Positions 1 through 6,395 are shown, counted from the first letter of the stretch. The stretch: DNA of 7,323 nucleotides from an uncultured Campylobacter sp. (GCA_938046705.1 CALIWP010000170.1:1-7323); one strand, 5' to 3'. Notes: generated by a model from the sequence alone, not told the origin. A program made the numbers and translations.

Positions 1-248
1 AAATTTTCGCTCCGCAGGCTATATGCCTAGCGCACGCTTAATTTTGCTGCAAAACTCGAAAAATCATCTCGCGATACTTCGCCTTAGCTTTTTACGTTCA
101 AATTTGAAGTCAAATTTACAAATTTGAGCCACCGAGACCCGCACCTTGAAAACGCCAAATTTGATTCAAGTTCGCGACGCTTTGCGCAAGCAAAGCTATG
201 TCGCCACCCTTAACTTCGCTTCGCTCGTTACGAGATGGCAACAAGTTG

Positions 249-275
249 CCCCTACGAAGAAAAGCGTCGTAGGGG
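249..275. repeat. Perfect 9-bp stem-loop
   Basis: CCCCTACGA at 249-257 pairs with TCGTAGGGG at 267-275 around a 9-base loop. A second small hairpin, GGCAAC/GTTGCC at 237-250 with a 2-base loop, overlaps its left arm by two bases, so the two compete at their junction. There is no T-tract after the stem on either strand, so this is not a standard intrinsic terminator. Confidence 0.65.
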
Positions 276-287
276 ATAGGTGGGGAT

Positions 288-396
288 TGTTAAGGGGGAA
301 GGGAGCTCTTTTGTTTCGGCGTTGCCTCGCCTTGTGCTTCCACTCCCTTTGAGAGCTGCAAAGCAGAGCGTAATTTAAGCCCCTTGCCCCTTAACA
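288..396. repeat. 16-bp imperfect inverted repeat, possible structured RNA or small element
   Basis: The arm at 288-303 and the arm at 381-396 are reverse complements at 15 of 16 positions; the core GTTAAGGGG/CCCCTTAAC is perfect. The 77 bases between them contain smaller pairings: AAGGGAG 299-305 with CTCCCTT 343-349, and GGCG 318-321 with CGCC 328-331. The first of these competes with the end of the main stem. The same GTTAAGGG arm could also pair with CCCTTAAC at 207-214, so alternative folds are possible. Function is unknown. Confidence 0.5.
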
Positions 397-571
397 AAGA
401 AGTAAGACGACTTCAAAACAATCGTTTTTGTGTAGAGAGGTTTTAACACATGGCGTCAAATTTGATCAAACCAATTTTATCACTTTCGCGGTGCGGGTCT
501 GCGCGAGTAAAATTTATTCAAAATCCAAGCAGCAAAATGGAGTTAAATTTGCCGCTTGGATTTGCTTTCAA

Positions 572-602
572 ATTTGGCGGACGTCAAATTTGCTCGCCAA
601 AT
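572..602. repeat. 8-bp stem-loop just downstream of the ABC-F gene
   Basis: ATTTGGCG at 572-579 pairs with CGCCAAAT at 595-602 around a 15-base loop that contains CAAATTTG. It is the first hairpin met after the minus-strand ABC-F stop codon, with a T-rich stretch (minus strand) lying between stop and stem rather than after it. It could help end ABC-F transcription, but it lacks the usual terminal U-tract. Confidence 0.4.
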
Positions 603-630
603 CAAAGCTAAAATCAAAAAAAAGATAAAT

Positions 631-2220
631 TTAAGCCGTCGTTCCCTCGTTCATCGCGGCGTATTCCTCAAAAGTTCCCTTAAAATCGACGACCTCGCCG
701 TTGCCTTTTAGATGAATGATACGGTTGGCAAATGCATCTATGAGCTCGCGGTCGTGGCTCACGCAGATGACGTTGCCGCCGAATTTATACAGCGCCTCGC
801 CTAGAGCGATGATGGCTTCGAGGTCGAGGTGGTTGTTTGGCTCGTCTAGCACGAGTAGATTGCCGCGCTCTAGCATTAGGCGGCTTAGCATCAGGCGGTG
901 TTTCTCACCGCCGCTTAGGCTGCCGACTGATTTTTCCTGCTCCGCACCGCTAAATAGCATGCGGCCTAGGCACTTGCGGATCTCGTCTAGGTCCTTGTTG
1001 TTTTCGTCTTGCAGCCACTCGTAGAGCTTTAGTTCGCCGGTGATTTTATTTGTCGTATCCTGCGCAAAATAGCTAGGCTCTATCGTCGCGCCCACGTGCA
1101 CGTCGCCGCTATCTGGAGCCACCTCGCCGATGATGATTTTAGCCAGCGTGCTTTTGCCTACGCCGTTTGCGCCGATGATGGCGACTTTGTCGTTCTTTTC
1201 GAGCTTAAAGCTAAAATTTTCAAACAAAACCTTGTCGTATTTTTTGCTGACGCCGCGCACCTCTAGGATCTCGTTGCCGATGTCGCGTTTGGTGCGGAAA
1301 AGTATGCTAGGATCGCGTCTGCTTGATACCTTGATCTCCTCGATGTCGAGTTTGTTTAGCTGCTTTTGGCGGCTGGTTGCTTGGCGGGCTTTGCTCGCGT
1401 TAGCCGAGAATCGCGCGATAAATTTCTCCAACTCCTCTTTTTCTTTTAGCTTTTTGTCGCGCTCCATCTCGTGCTGTTTGGCAACCAGCGTCGAGGCGAT
1501 GTACCAGTCGTCGTAGTTGCCCGCAAACTGCCTGATTTTCTTAAAATCCACGTCTAGGATGTGCGTGCAAACCGCGTTTAAGAAGTGGCGGTCGTGGCTG
1601 ATTAGCACCATCGTGCCCTCGTGGCGGTTTAGCTCGTTTTCTAGCCACTTTATGCTATCGATATCAAGGTTGTTGGTGGGCTCGTCGAGGAAAAGAATAT
1701 CCGGCTTTGGAAATAGCACTTGAGCGAGCAGGACTTTAAATTTATCCGAGTTTTCGACCTCGCTCATCGGCTTTTCAAAGTCGCTAAATCCAAGCGAGCT
1801 TAGGATTTTTTCTATACGCACCTCATACTCGTAGCTAGGATCCTCCTCGGCGCTTATCATCTCAAGCTGCGCTAGGCGGTCGTTTATAGCGTCGGTAAAC
1901 TCCTCACTCATGTAGAGCTGCTCTTTTTCTTTGACTGCGTCGTATAGGCGTTTGTTGCCGTATAACACGGCGTCTTTGACGCTAAAGTTTTCAAACGCGA
2001 ACTGATCTTGCCCTAGCACGCCTACTTTTAGCCCGTTTTCGATGACGATCTCGCCGCTGTTTGCCTCGATCTCGCCCGAGAGGATTTTTAAAAACGTCGA
2101 TTTCCCCGCGCCGTTTGCGCCGATGAGACCGTAGCGGTTGCCGCGAGTGAGTTTTAAATTTACGTCCTCAAATAGCAGCTGTGCGTTAAATCTCATTAAT
2201 AAATTTTTGACTTCAAGCAT
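631..2220 (-). CDS. ybiT: ABC-F family ATPase, YbiT type
   Basis: This is a cytoplasmic ABC-F protein with two ATP-binding domains and no membrane segments. ABC-F proteins bind the ribosome near the E site and modulate translation. Domain 1 shows Walker A GANGAGKST (about 34-42), Walker B ILFLDEP with Glu180, and switch His209. The linker (about 240-310) carries FSANASKARQATSR, a hallmark of the YbiT branch. Domain 2 shows Walker A GANGVGKST (about 350-358), signature LSGGE (435-439), Walker B LLVLDEP with Glu460, and His489. The 529-residue length matches YbiT (about 530). The first signature motif is degenerate (EVENSDK, about 154-160), as I recall for this branch, where E. coli has an APGWK-type sequence. 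The minus-strand ATG at 2218-2220 is preceded by AAGGA five bases upstream. It is divergent from the SPL gene. Antibiotic protection is not implied. Confidence 0.93.
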   Translation of the reverse strand: MLEVKNLLMRFNAQLLFEDVNLKLTRGNRYGLIGANGAGKSTFLKILSGEIEANSGEIVIENGLKVGVLGQDQFAFENFSVKDAVLYGNKRLYDAVKEKEQLYMSEEFTDAINDRLAQLEMISAEEDPSYEYEVRIEKILSSLGFSDFEKPMSEVENSDKFKVLLAQVLFPKPDILFLDEPTNNLDIDSIKWLENELNRHEGTMVLISHDRHFLNAVCTHILDVDFKKIRQFAGNYDDWYIASTLVAKQHEMERDKKLKEKEELEKFIARFSANASKARQATSRQKQLNKLDIEEIKVSSRRDPSILFRTKRDIGNEILEVRGVSKKYDKVLFENFSFKLEKNDKVAIIGANGVGKSTLAKIIIGEVAPDSGDVHVGATIEPSYFAQDTTNKITGELKLYEWLQDENNKDLDEIRKCLGRMLFSGAEQEKSVGSLSGGEKHRLMLSRLMLERGNLLVLDEPNNHLDLEAIIALGEALYKFGGNVICVSHDRELIDAFANRIIHLKGNGEVVDFKGTFEEYAAMNEGTTA

Positions 2221-2448
2221 ATTTTTCCTTAAATTTGACTTTTTAAACCGTAGATTTTGCCAAAAAGTCGTTTAAAATCAGTATAAACTTCGACAAAACG
2301 GCGTAGCGTACTATTTGGGCCGGTTATAAAACGAGCTTAGATTTGATAAATTTATCTTTTTATCGGTAAAACTGCGCCGCTTTAGCTTAAAGTCTAAATT
2401 TTCGCTAAAATCTCCACTAAAATCCGAGCAACTAAAGGCAAAAATCAA
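2221..2448. promoter_or_regulatory. Divergent spacer with probable promoters for ybiT and the SPL gene
   Basis: Both flanking genes start outward from this spacer, so it must hold promoters in both directions. For ybiT, the minus-strand word TATACT (plus 2280-2285) is a possible -10 about 60 bases before the start. For the SPL gene, TATAAA at 2325-2330 is a weak candidate. Neither has a good -35, which is common in Campylobacter. A perfect 12-base palindrome, GATAAATTTATC at 2345-2356, could be an operator. The ribosome binding site of the SPL gene is AAAGG at 2434-2438, ten bases before its ATG. Confidence 0.35.
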
Positions 2449-3300
2449 ATGCAAGTCGCAAAAGTCCGTGCTAAAAATATCCTCTCGCGCTCCAAAATCG
2501 GTAGCGGAGGTTACGCGATCAACCCATACGTGGGCTGCCCGCACGGCTGCATCTACTGCTATGCCGAGTTTATGCGCGGCGTCACGGGGCACGAAGAGGC
2601 GTGGGGCGAATTTTTGGACGTGAAGGATTTTGATACGGCGAGCTTGGTTAAATTTGCCGCTTCGCACGGCGGCGAGCGTGTATTTATGAGCTCGGTTACC
2701 GACTGCTATAACCCGTACGAGGCGCGCTTTGGAGTTACGCGAAAAGTCCTTGAGGCGGTTGCGGGTTCGGATATAAACCTGCAAATTTTAACCAAATCAA
2801 GCCTCGTGACGCGCGACTTAGATCTGCTGCAAACTATGCCAAACGTCCGCGTAGGCGTGAGTTTGAGCGTGATAGACGAAAGCTTGCGCCGCATGCTCGA
2901 GCCTCGCGCAAGTCCCGTCGCTACAAGGATCGCAGCGATAAAAAAGCTGCGCGCCGCGGGAGTGAAAACCTATATCTTCGTCGCGCCGATTTTCCCACAG
3001 ATCACACCCGTTTTTGATATCATATCTCGTTACGGCGACGCGGCGGATGAAATTTGGTTTGATAGGCTAAATCTCTATCCAAATTTTAGGGATAAAATTT
3101 TAGCTTTCATCGGGCGAAATTTTCCCGCGCTTTTGCCGCTTTATAAGAAAATTTATCTTTTTGGCGAGGACGACTATTTTGAGCAGCTAGCGGATGAGAT
3201 CAGGCTTGCGGCACGGGAGAAATTTGGAAGCGAGAGCGGCGAGAAGGTTAGGATATTTTTTGAACGGAGAAAATCCGGCGCAGGTAAATTTGAAAGGTAA
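2449..3300 (+). CDS. SPL-family radical SAM protein
   Basis: This is a radical SAM enzyme of the group related to spore photoproduct lyase (COG1533 type). Near the N-terminus, NPYVGCPHGCIYCYA holds the CX3CX2C cluster motif (Cys30, Cys34, Cys37) that binds the 4Fe-4S cluster and S-adenosylmethionine. The block ILTKSSLVTRDLDLL (about 112-126) and the VSLSVID strand that follows are typical of this short family, and 283 residues is a normal length. The actual substrate of these non-spore-former members is not established. Repair of pyrimidine photoproducts should not be assumed, since true SplB acts in Bacillus-type spores. The ATG at 2449 is the first sensible start and has a modest AAAGG upstream. 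Its stop lies two bases before the hydrolase start, so the two are very likely cotranscribed. Confidence 0.88.
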   Translation: MQVAKVRAKNILSRSKIGSGGYAINPYVGCPHGCIYCYAEFMRGVTGHEEAWGEFLDVKDFDTASLVKFAASHGGERVFMSSVTDCYNPYEARFGVTRKVLEAVAGSDINLQILTKSSLVTRDLDLLQTMPNVRVGVSLSVIDESLRRMLEPRASPVATRIAAIKKLRAAGVKTYIFVAPIFPQITPVFDIISRYGDAADEIWFDRLNLYPNFRDKILAFIGRNFPALLPLYKKIYLFGEDDYFEQLADEIRLAAREKFGSESGEKVRIFFERRKSGAGKFER

Positions 3301-3302
3301 AA

Positions 3303-4142
3303 ATGAACGTAATTTTTCGGCTTGGCATCACGCTTTGCGTATTATATGCGGCGGTTTTGGCGCTGCTTTATTTTTTTCAAGAGCGGCTGATATTTTTCCC
3401 GAGCAAGCTTGAGTCAAACTATGATTTTAGCTTTGACCAGCCGTTTGAGGAGATAAGACTAGACGCAGAGGGCACGTGGATAAGCGGGCTAAAATTTTTA
3501 GCGCAGAGTAGGGGCGGCGAGCAAATTTATAGCGACGCTAACGGTGAACGTAAGGCAAAAAACGGCGCGGTGATATTTTTCCACGGTAATGCGGGCAATC
3601 TGCAAGGCTGGGGCAAGTATGCGCGGCATTTTACGGATTTGGGCTATGATTTTTATCTGTTTGACTACCGAGGCTACGGCAAAAGCGGCGGCGAGATAGG
3701 CTCGCAGGAGCAGCTTTATGCGGATGCGGACGCGATGATGCAGGCGGTTTTGCGGGAGTATGACGCAGGCGAGGTTACGGCGCTGGGCTATTCGGTAGGT
3801 AGCGGGCTAGCGGCTCGCGCGGCGCAAAAATACGGCGCTAAGCGGCTAGTTTTGATCGCGCCTTATTTCAGCCTAGAGGAGCTAGCGCGGGAGAAAATGC
3901 CGTTCGTGCCGAAATTTTTAATCAAATATAAAATCCCTACGTTTGAGTTTGTCGGCGATTTTGGCGGGCCGGTGACGATATTTCACGGCGAGCATGACGA
4001 GCTAATCGGCGTGGATAATTCGCGCAGGTTGCTTAAATTTCTAAAGCCTAGAGATAAAGTTTACGAGCTAAACGCCGGTCATAACGACATCTTGGGTCTA
4101 AGCGAGCTTTGGGAAAAATTAGGAGAGAAGCTGGGCGAGTAG
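3303..4142 (+). CDS. Membrane-anchored alpha/beta hydrolase (Bem46/ABHD13-like)
   Basis: This is a serine hydrolase of the alpha/beta fold. Residues about 5-25 form a single hydrophobic segment that is probably an uncleaved anchor, followed by FFQERLIFFPS, a lead-in common in this family. The oxyanion region is HGNAGN (from His94) and the nucleophile elbow is GYSVG with Ser164. The probable triad is completed by Asp232 in HGEHDELI and His260 in AGHND. The DYRGYGKSGG stretch (121-130) is also characteristic. Its 279 residues are typical. The natural substrate is unknown; esterase or lipase-like activity is only inferred. The ATG at 3303 follows AAAGG (3293-3297) inside the end of the SPL gene, so translation is probably coupled. 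Which compartment the catalytic domain faces cannot be settled here. Confidence 0.87.
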   Translation: MNVIFRLGITLCVLYAAVLALLYFFQERLIFFPSKLESNYDFSFDQPFEEIRLDAEGTWISGLKFLAQSRGGEQIYSDANGERKAKNGAVIFFHGNAGNLQGWGKYARHFTDLGYDFYLFDYRGYGKSGGEIGSQEQLYADADAMMQAVLREYDAGEVTALGYSVGSGLAARAAQKYGAKRLVLIAPYFSLEELAREKMPFVPKFLIKYKIPTFEFVGDFGGPVTIFHGEHDELIGVDNSRRLLKFLKPRDKVYELNAGHNDILGLSELWEKLGEKLGE

Positions 4143-4150
4143 GGCGGGGC

Positions 4151-4174
4151 TACGGCGGTAAATTTGACGCCGTA
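4151..4174 (+). terminator. Possible weak terminator hairpin after the SPL-hydrolase operon
   Basis: TACGGCG at 4151-4157 pairs perfectly with CGCCGTA at 4168-4174 around a loop containing AAATTTGA. It starts nine bases after the hydrolase stop codon, the right place for a terminator. No T-tract follows, so its strength as an intrinsic terminator is doubtful. Confidence 0.4.
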
Positions 4175-4215
4175 CTTGCTGAAAATTTGCAATGTATAAT
4201 ATATTTTGAATTATT

Positions 4216-4243
4216 TTGATTGACATTACTTGTTGGGTATAAT
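4216..4243 (+). promoter_or_regulatory. Sigma70-type promoter for the AT-rich two-gene island
   Basis: TATAAT at 4238-4243 is a perfect -10 and lies 37 bases before the ATG at 4281. TTGATT at 4216-4221 is a reasonable -35 with a 16-base spacer. The better-looking TTGACA at 4220-4225 would leave only 12 bases, which is too short. A second TATAAT at 4195-4200 could be an additional upstream promoter. This supports independent expression of the pair that follows. Confidence 0.6.
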
Positions 4244-4280
4244 TATATTTATAAAATTTTTAATCAAGGAGAATAATGAA

Positions 4281-4625
4281 ATGTCATATTTTTTATTAAA
4301 AACATATGATAAACAACAAGCGGAGTCTCTAAGTTTTTTAAAGCATGTATCCTGGAATCAATACCATAGCAAATTTAAGATAAATGATATTGTCTTTATC
4401 TACATAATAGACGAAGAAACATTTAAGTGTGCCGCCAAAATTGTAGGTATTAGAGAAAAAAATAAAGAGTGTCATTTGGTTAAGCTTTTTGATATAAAAA
4501 ACAGTAATACGATTTTGTCTGACAAATCAAAATTTCCAGCTATGAAATCGCAATGCTCGAATATTTTATTAAAAGACAATAATTATGAATTAATAAATTT
4601 ACTATTAAAAAATAAGGTGATGTAA
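4281..4625 (+). CDS. Small protein of unknown function, possible PUA/EVE-like fold
   Basis: I do not recognise this 114-residue protein with confidence. It has no signal peptide or membrane segment and should be cytoplasmic. The arrangement of a Trp (W25), then KFKINDIVFIYI (31-42), then CAAKIVGI (50-57) recalls the strand order of PUA-superfamily domains such as EVE/ASCH. In those domains a 'GD-v-f-Y' strand is followed by an 'a-kVvgi' strand. That is a shape-level resemblance only. The ATG at 4281 is chosen because AAGGAG (4266-4271) sits nine bases upstream; an in-frame TTG at 4230 would overlap the promoter. The stop TAA shares its last A with the ATG of the lipoprotein gene, so the two are almost certainly translated together. 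Codon use is strongly AT-biased, unlike the neighbouring native genes. Confidence 0.7.
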   Translation: MSYFLLKTYDKQQAESLSFLKHVSWNQYHSKFKINDIVFIYIIDEETFKCAAKIVGIREKNKECHLVKLFDIKNSNTILSDKSKFPAMKSQCSNILLKDNNYELINLLLKNKVM

Positions 4626-5491
4626 TGAAAAAGTATTTATTTATAATATTTGTAGCATTTTTCTTTTCTGGTTGTGACGATACTGATGAAATCATAAAGA
4701 GGGCAAATCAGGCAAATCAGAGGTCACAAGCAGAGATTAATAGGCTTGTCGCTATAAACAGAAGACAGGAGCAGGAAAATAGAAAAAAAATAGAACGAAT
4801 AGAACGCGAAAAAAGGAGCATTTTAAAACAAAATATAGAATTAAAAGAATCAATATCTGATTTAATCGATACTATAAAAGAATTTGAAAATATTTTAAAA
4901 CAAGAAGTAAAGTTATTAGAGGAAAAAAAGAATTTATTAAATAAGGATGTGATATTAAAAGAAATCGATACGAAAATGAGCTTTTTAAAGCGGTGTATAG
5001 AAAAGCGTCAGCAATTAGGAATTGGTAATACTTCTTGTGGGTTGGATTATACTAAAAGTAAAATAAATCGATGCAAAAATCAATTAATAAATAAAACATA
5101 TGGTATAAGATTTGATCCGCCGAAAGATTGTTTGCTAGCATATACATTGGAAAATATAAAAACAAATGAAATTTCTATAAAATATATAACAAAGCAAGAT
5201 ATAAATAACTATGACGTATTAAGGTCCAAAATGATTGGTGATATTTGTGAAGACAAAAATCAGATTTTAGATATTTCTTGTGTGGGTGCTATAGGGTTAT
5301 TTTTTTTGGAGGATTGGGGAGATAATACCATTTGCTCATATTTGGTGTCAAGTATTAGTGAACCAAATATGGGCCTAATAACACCAAATACATCAGTGGG
5401 TAAGCAATTACTAAAAATGGAAAAAGATGATGAAATATTTATCTTTAATAGAGCATATCATCTGGTTGATAAAATCATGCGAAGTATATAA
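4625..5491 (+). CDS. Coiled-coil lipoprotein with a GreA/GreB C-terminal-like domain
   Basis: The N-terminus MKKYLFIIFVAFFFSGC is a lipoprotein signal with lipidated Cys17. Asp18-Asp19 follows, which in E. coli would favour inner-membrane retention; that rule is untested in Campylobacter. Residues about 22-118 are charged, heptad-like helix rich in Glu, Lys, Arg and Gln, probably a long coiled coil. The middle part is rich in Cys (124, 138, 150, 169, 208, 219, 237), so disulfides are plausible. Residues about 217-288 resemble the C-terminal FKBP-like domain of Gre factors: LITPNTSVGKQLLKMEKDDE lines up with the E. coli GreA stretch LISVNSPIARGLIGKEEDD. An RNA polymerase role is unlikely because the protein should be exported. 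The start ATG overlaps the stop of the small upstream gene and is preceded by AAGGTGA. The binding partner is unknown. Confidence 0.8.
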   Translation: MKKYLFIIFVAFFFSGCDDTDEIIKRANQANQRSQAEINRLVAINRRQEQENRKKIERIEREKRSILKQNIELKESISDLIDTIKEFENILKQEVKLLEEKKNLLNKDVILKEIDTKMSFLKRCIEKRQQLGIGNTSCGLDYTKSKINRCKNQLINKTYGIRFDPPKDCLLAYTLENIKTNEISIKYITKQDINNYDVLRSKMIGDICEDKNQILDISCVGAIGLFFLEDWGDNTICSYLVSSISEPNMGLITPNTSVGKQLLKMEKDDEIFIFNRAYHLVDKIMRSI

Positions 5492-5783
5492 AATTTAGGA
5501 TATACAAATTTAATTTGATAAATAGTTTTATAGCTCGCTACCGGCCAAATATGAATAATTAGTATTTTTGAATATTTAGCTTTAAAAGTGAATAGTGATT
5601 TGATGAGATTTGAAAAGTTAATTCAAATACTGATTTTGAGGATGTGTTATCGCAAGCTATTTTCTTGGTATCGTCTTAATTATGGAGCGATATAAAATAC
5701 GAATTTAATGCAAATCTAGATAACTAATATTTATTCAAGCAAAAAAGAATGCTACGCGCCTTATTTTTTAGAAAGGTGTAATC
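5492..5783. other. AT-rich non-coding tail of the island and leader of yagU
   Basis: I see no gene, tRNA or clear intrinsic terminator here. TATAAA at 5691-5696 is a weak candidate -10 for the yagU gene, without a well-spaced -35. The yagU ribosome binding site is AAGGTG at 5773-5778, five bases before its ATG. Confidence 0.45.
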
Positions 5784-6382
5784 ATGAATTCGCAAACTAA
5801 AGAGCGTTTTGGTTTGGCCGCGCTGCTAGGCATTCCTATCGGTATTATGTCGGCTTTTGTTAAGTGGGGCGGGGAATTTCCGCTACCGCCGCGCAGTCCC
5901 AAGGATATGTTTGACGCCGCTTGCGGGCCAGAAAGCGCGATCAGAGCAGCCGACGCGATCGACTGCTCGCGTAATTTTCTAAACCCGCCGTACGTATTTT
6001 TACGCGATTATTTGGGCATTACCGACCCGTATGCTGCGATTTATGAGTTTGCGGGGCATATGTTTAACTACGTGCATTTTACGCATATTTTATTTTCAAT
6101 CGTTTTTGCGGTAGCCTACTGCGTACTAGCGGAAAAATTCCCGAAAATCACGCTTTGGCAAGGCGTTGCGGCCGGTATTTTAGTCAATATCGCCGTTCAT
6201 GTTATTACTTTGCCTATTCTTGGACTTACGCCGCCGCCTTGGACGCTGCCTTGGTACGAGCACGTTTCCGAGTTTGTCGGGCACACGCGCTATGGTTTTG
6301 GTCTATCGAGCTTATGAGGCGAGATTTGCGAAACAGGATCACGAAAGAAAAAGATCCGAGCGACTACTGCCGAAACGCATAG
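5784..6382 (+). pseudogene. yagU: YagU (DUF1440) inner-membrane protein, frameshifted near its C-terminus
   Basis: The first 167 codons closely match E. coli YagU, a polytopic inner-membrane protein linked to acid resistance. Conserved stretches include [17 protein letters not shown] (23-39), AACGPES (45-51), DCSRNF (60-65), [11 protein letters not shown] (68-78) and [10 protein letters not shown] (155-164). Hydrophobic segments lie at about 9-26, 98-116 and 124-147. After VGH the frame runs into an unrelated short tail and stops at 6315-6317. The conserved ending [20 protein letters not shown] is intact in another frame from 6287 and stops at 6380-6382. Removing two bases from the CACAC run at 6282-6286 restores a 198-residue protein, close to the E. 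coli length of about 204. The truncated 177-residue product would lack the last conserved helix. This may be a true mutation or a sequencing error. Confidence 0.85.
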
Positions 6383-6395
6383 CTCTTAAATTTAC

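Larger units (their letters stand above)
135..500. repeat. Long-range 11-bp inverted repeat enclosing the hairpin cluster
   Basis: AGACCCGCACC at 135-145 is the exact reverse complement of 490-500, and the pairing continues inward imperfectly for a few bases (GAAA at 148-151 matches). The two arms bracket most of the hairpins in this spacer. This would fit the ends of a small non-autonomous element, but I see no matching target-site duplication outside the arms. The element reading is therefore weak. The repeat itself is seen directly. Confidence 0.4.
1..630. other. Gene-free spacer rich in inverted repeats
   Basis: I see no convincing gene here. The open frames at 146-352 and 428-628 have no good ribosome binding site, no recognisable protein motif and composition that follows the repeats. 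The stretch instead holds many short hairpins: 16-28, 179-196, 224-234, 237-250, 249-275, 399-414 and 572-602. It also holds a 16-base imperfect inverted repeat at 288-303 and 381-396, and an 11-base perfect inverted repeat at 135-145 and 490-500. AAATTT starts at 1, 100, 112, 120, 157, 458, 509, 545, 570, 586 and 627. It lies downstream of the ABC-F gene, which reads toward it. It could be a dispersed intergenic repeat, a structured RNA locus, or decayed sequence; I cannot choose between these from the sequence alone. Confidence 0.6.
4190..5780. other. AT-rich island, probably horizontally acquired
   Basis: Base composition drops abruptly near 4190 and recovers near 5784. Codons inside end overwhelmingly in A or T, whereas the genes on both sides use many G/C-ending codons. 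The island holds two overlapping genes and a 292-base non-coding tail. I found no integrase, transposase, tRNA or convincing flanking direct repeat, so the mode of entry is not visible. Confidence 0.6.

Noticed and set aside
146..352. Possible small gene of 68 codons in the first spacer
   Set aside because: It starts at TTG without a ribosome binding site, and its sequence is made up of the hairpin repeats.
428..628. Possible small gene of 66 codons before the ABC-F 3' end
   Set aside because: It has no usable ribosome binding site or conserved motif, and it crosses the inverted repeat arm and several AAATTT words.
1..630. CRISPR array or tRNA cluster in the hairpin-rich spacer
   Set aside because: There are no regularly spaced identical direct repeats and no cloverleaf with a CCA-type acceptor arrangement.
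716..1723. Three plus-strand open frames opposite the ABC-F gene
   Set aside because: They are Ser/Leu/Arg-rich complements of the ABC-F codons with no motifs; the ABC-F assignment is certain.
2311..2784. Minus-strand open frame of 157 residues
   Set aside because: It lies largely antisense to the SPL gene, covers the divergent spacer, and has no domain or plausible ribosome binding site.
4230..4280. Upstream TTG start extending the small island protein by 17 residues
   Set aside because: It lies within the promoter region, before the expected transcription start, and lacks a ribosome binding site, unlike the ATG at 4281.
6280..6290. Programmed ribosomal frameshift in yagU
   Set aside because: No slippery heptamer or downstream pseudoknot is evident, and the two-base insertion gives an exact length match to the E. 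coli protein at this point.
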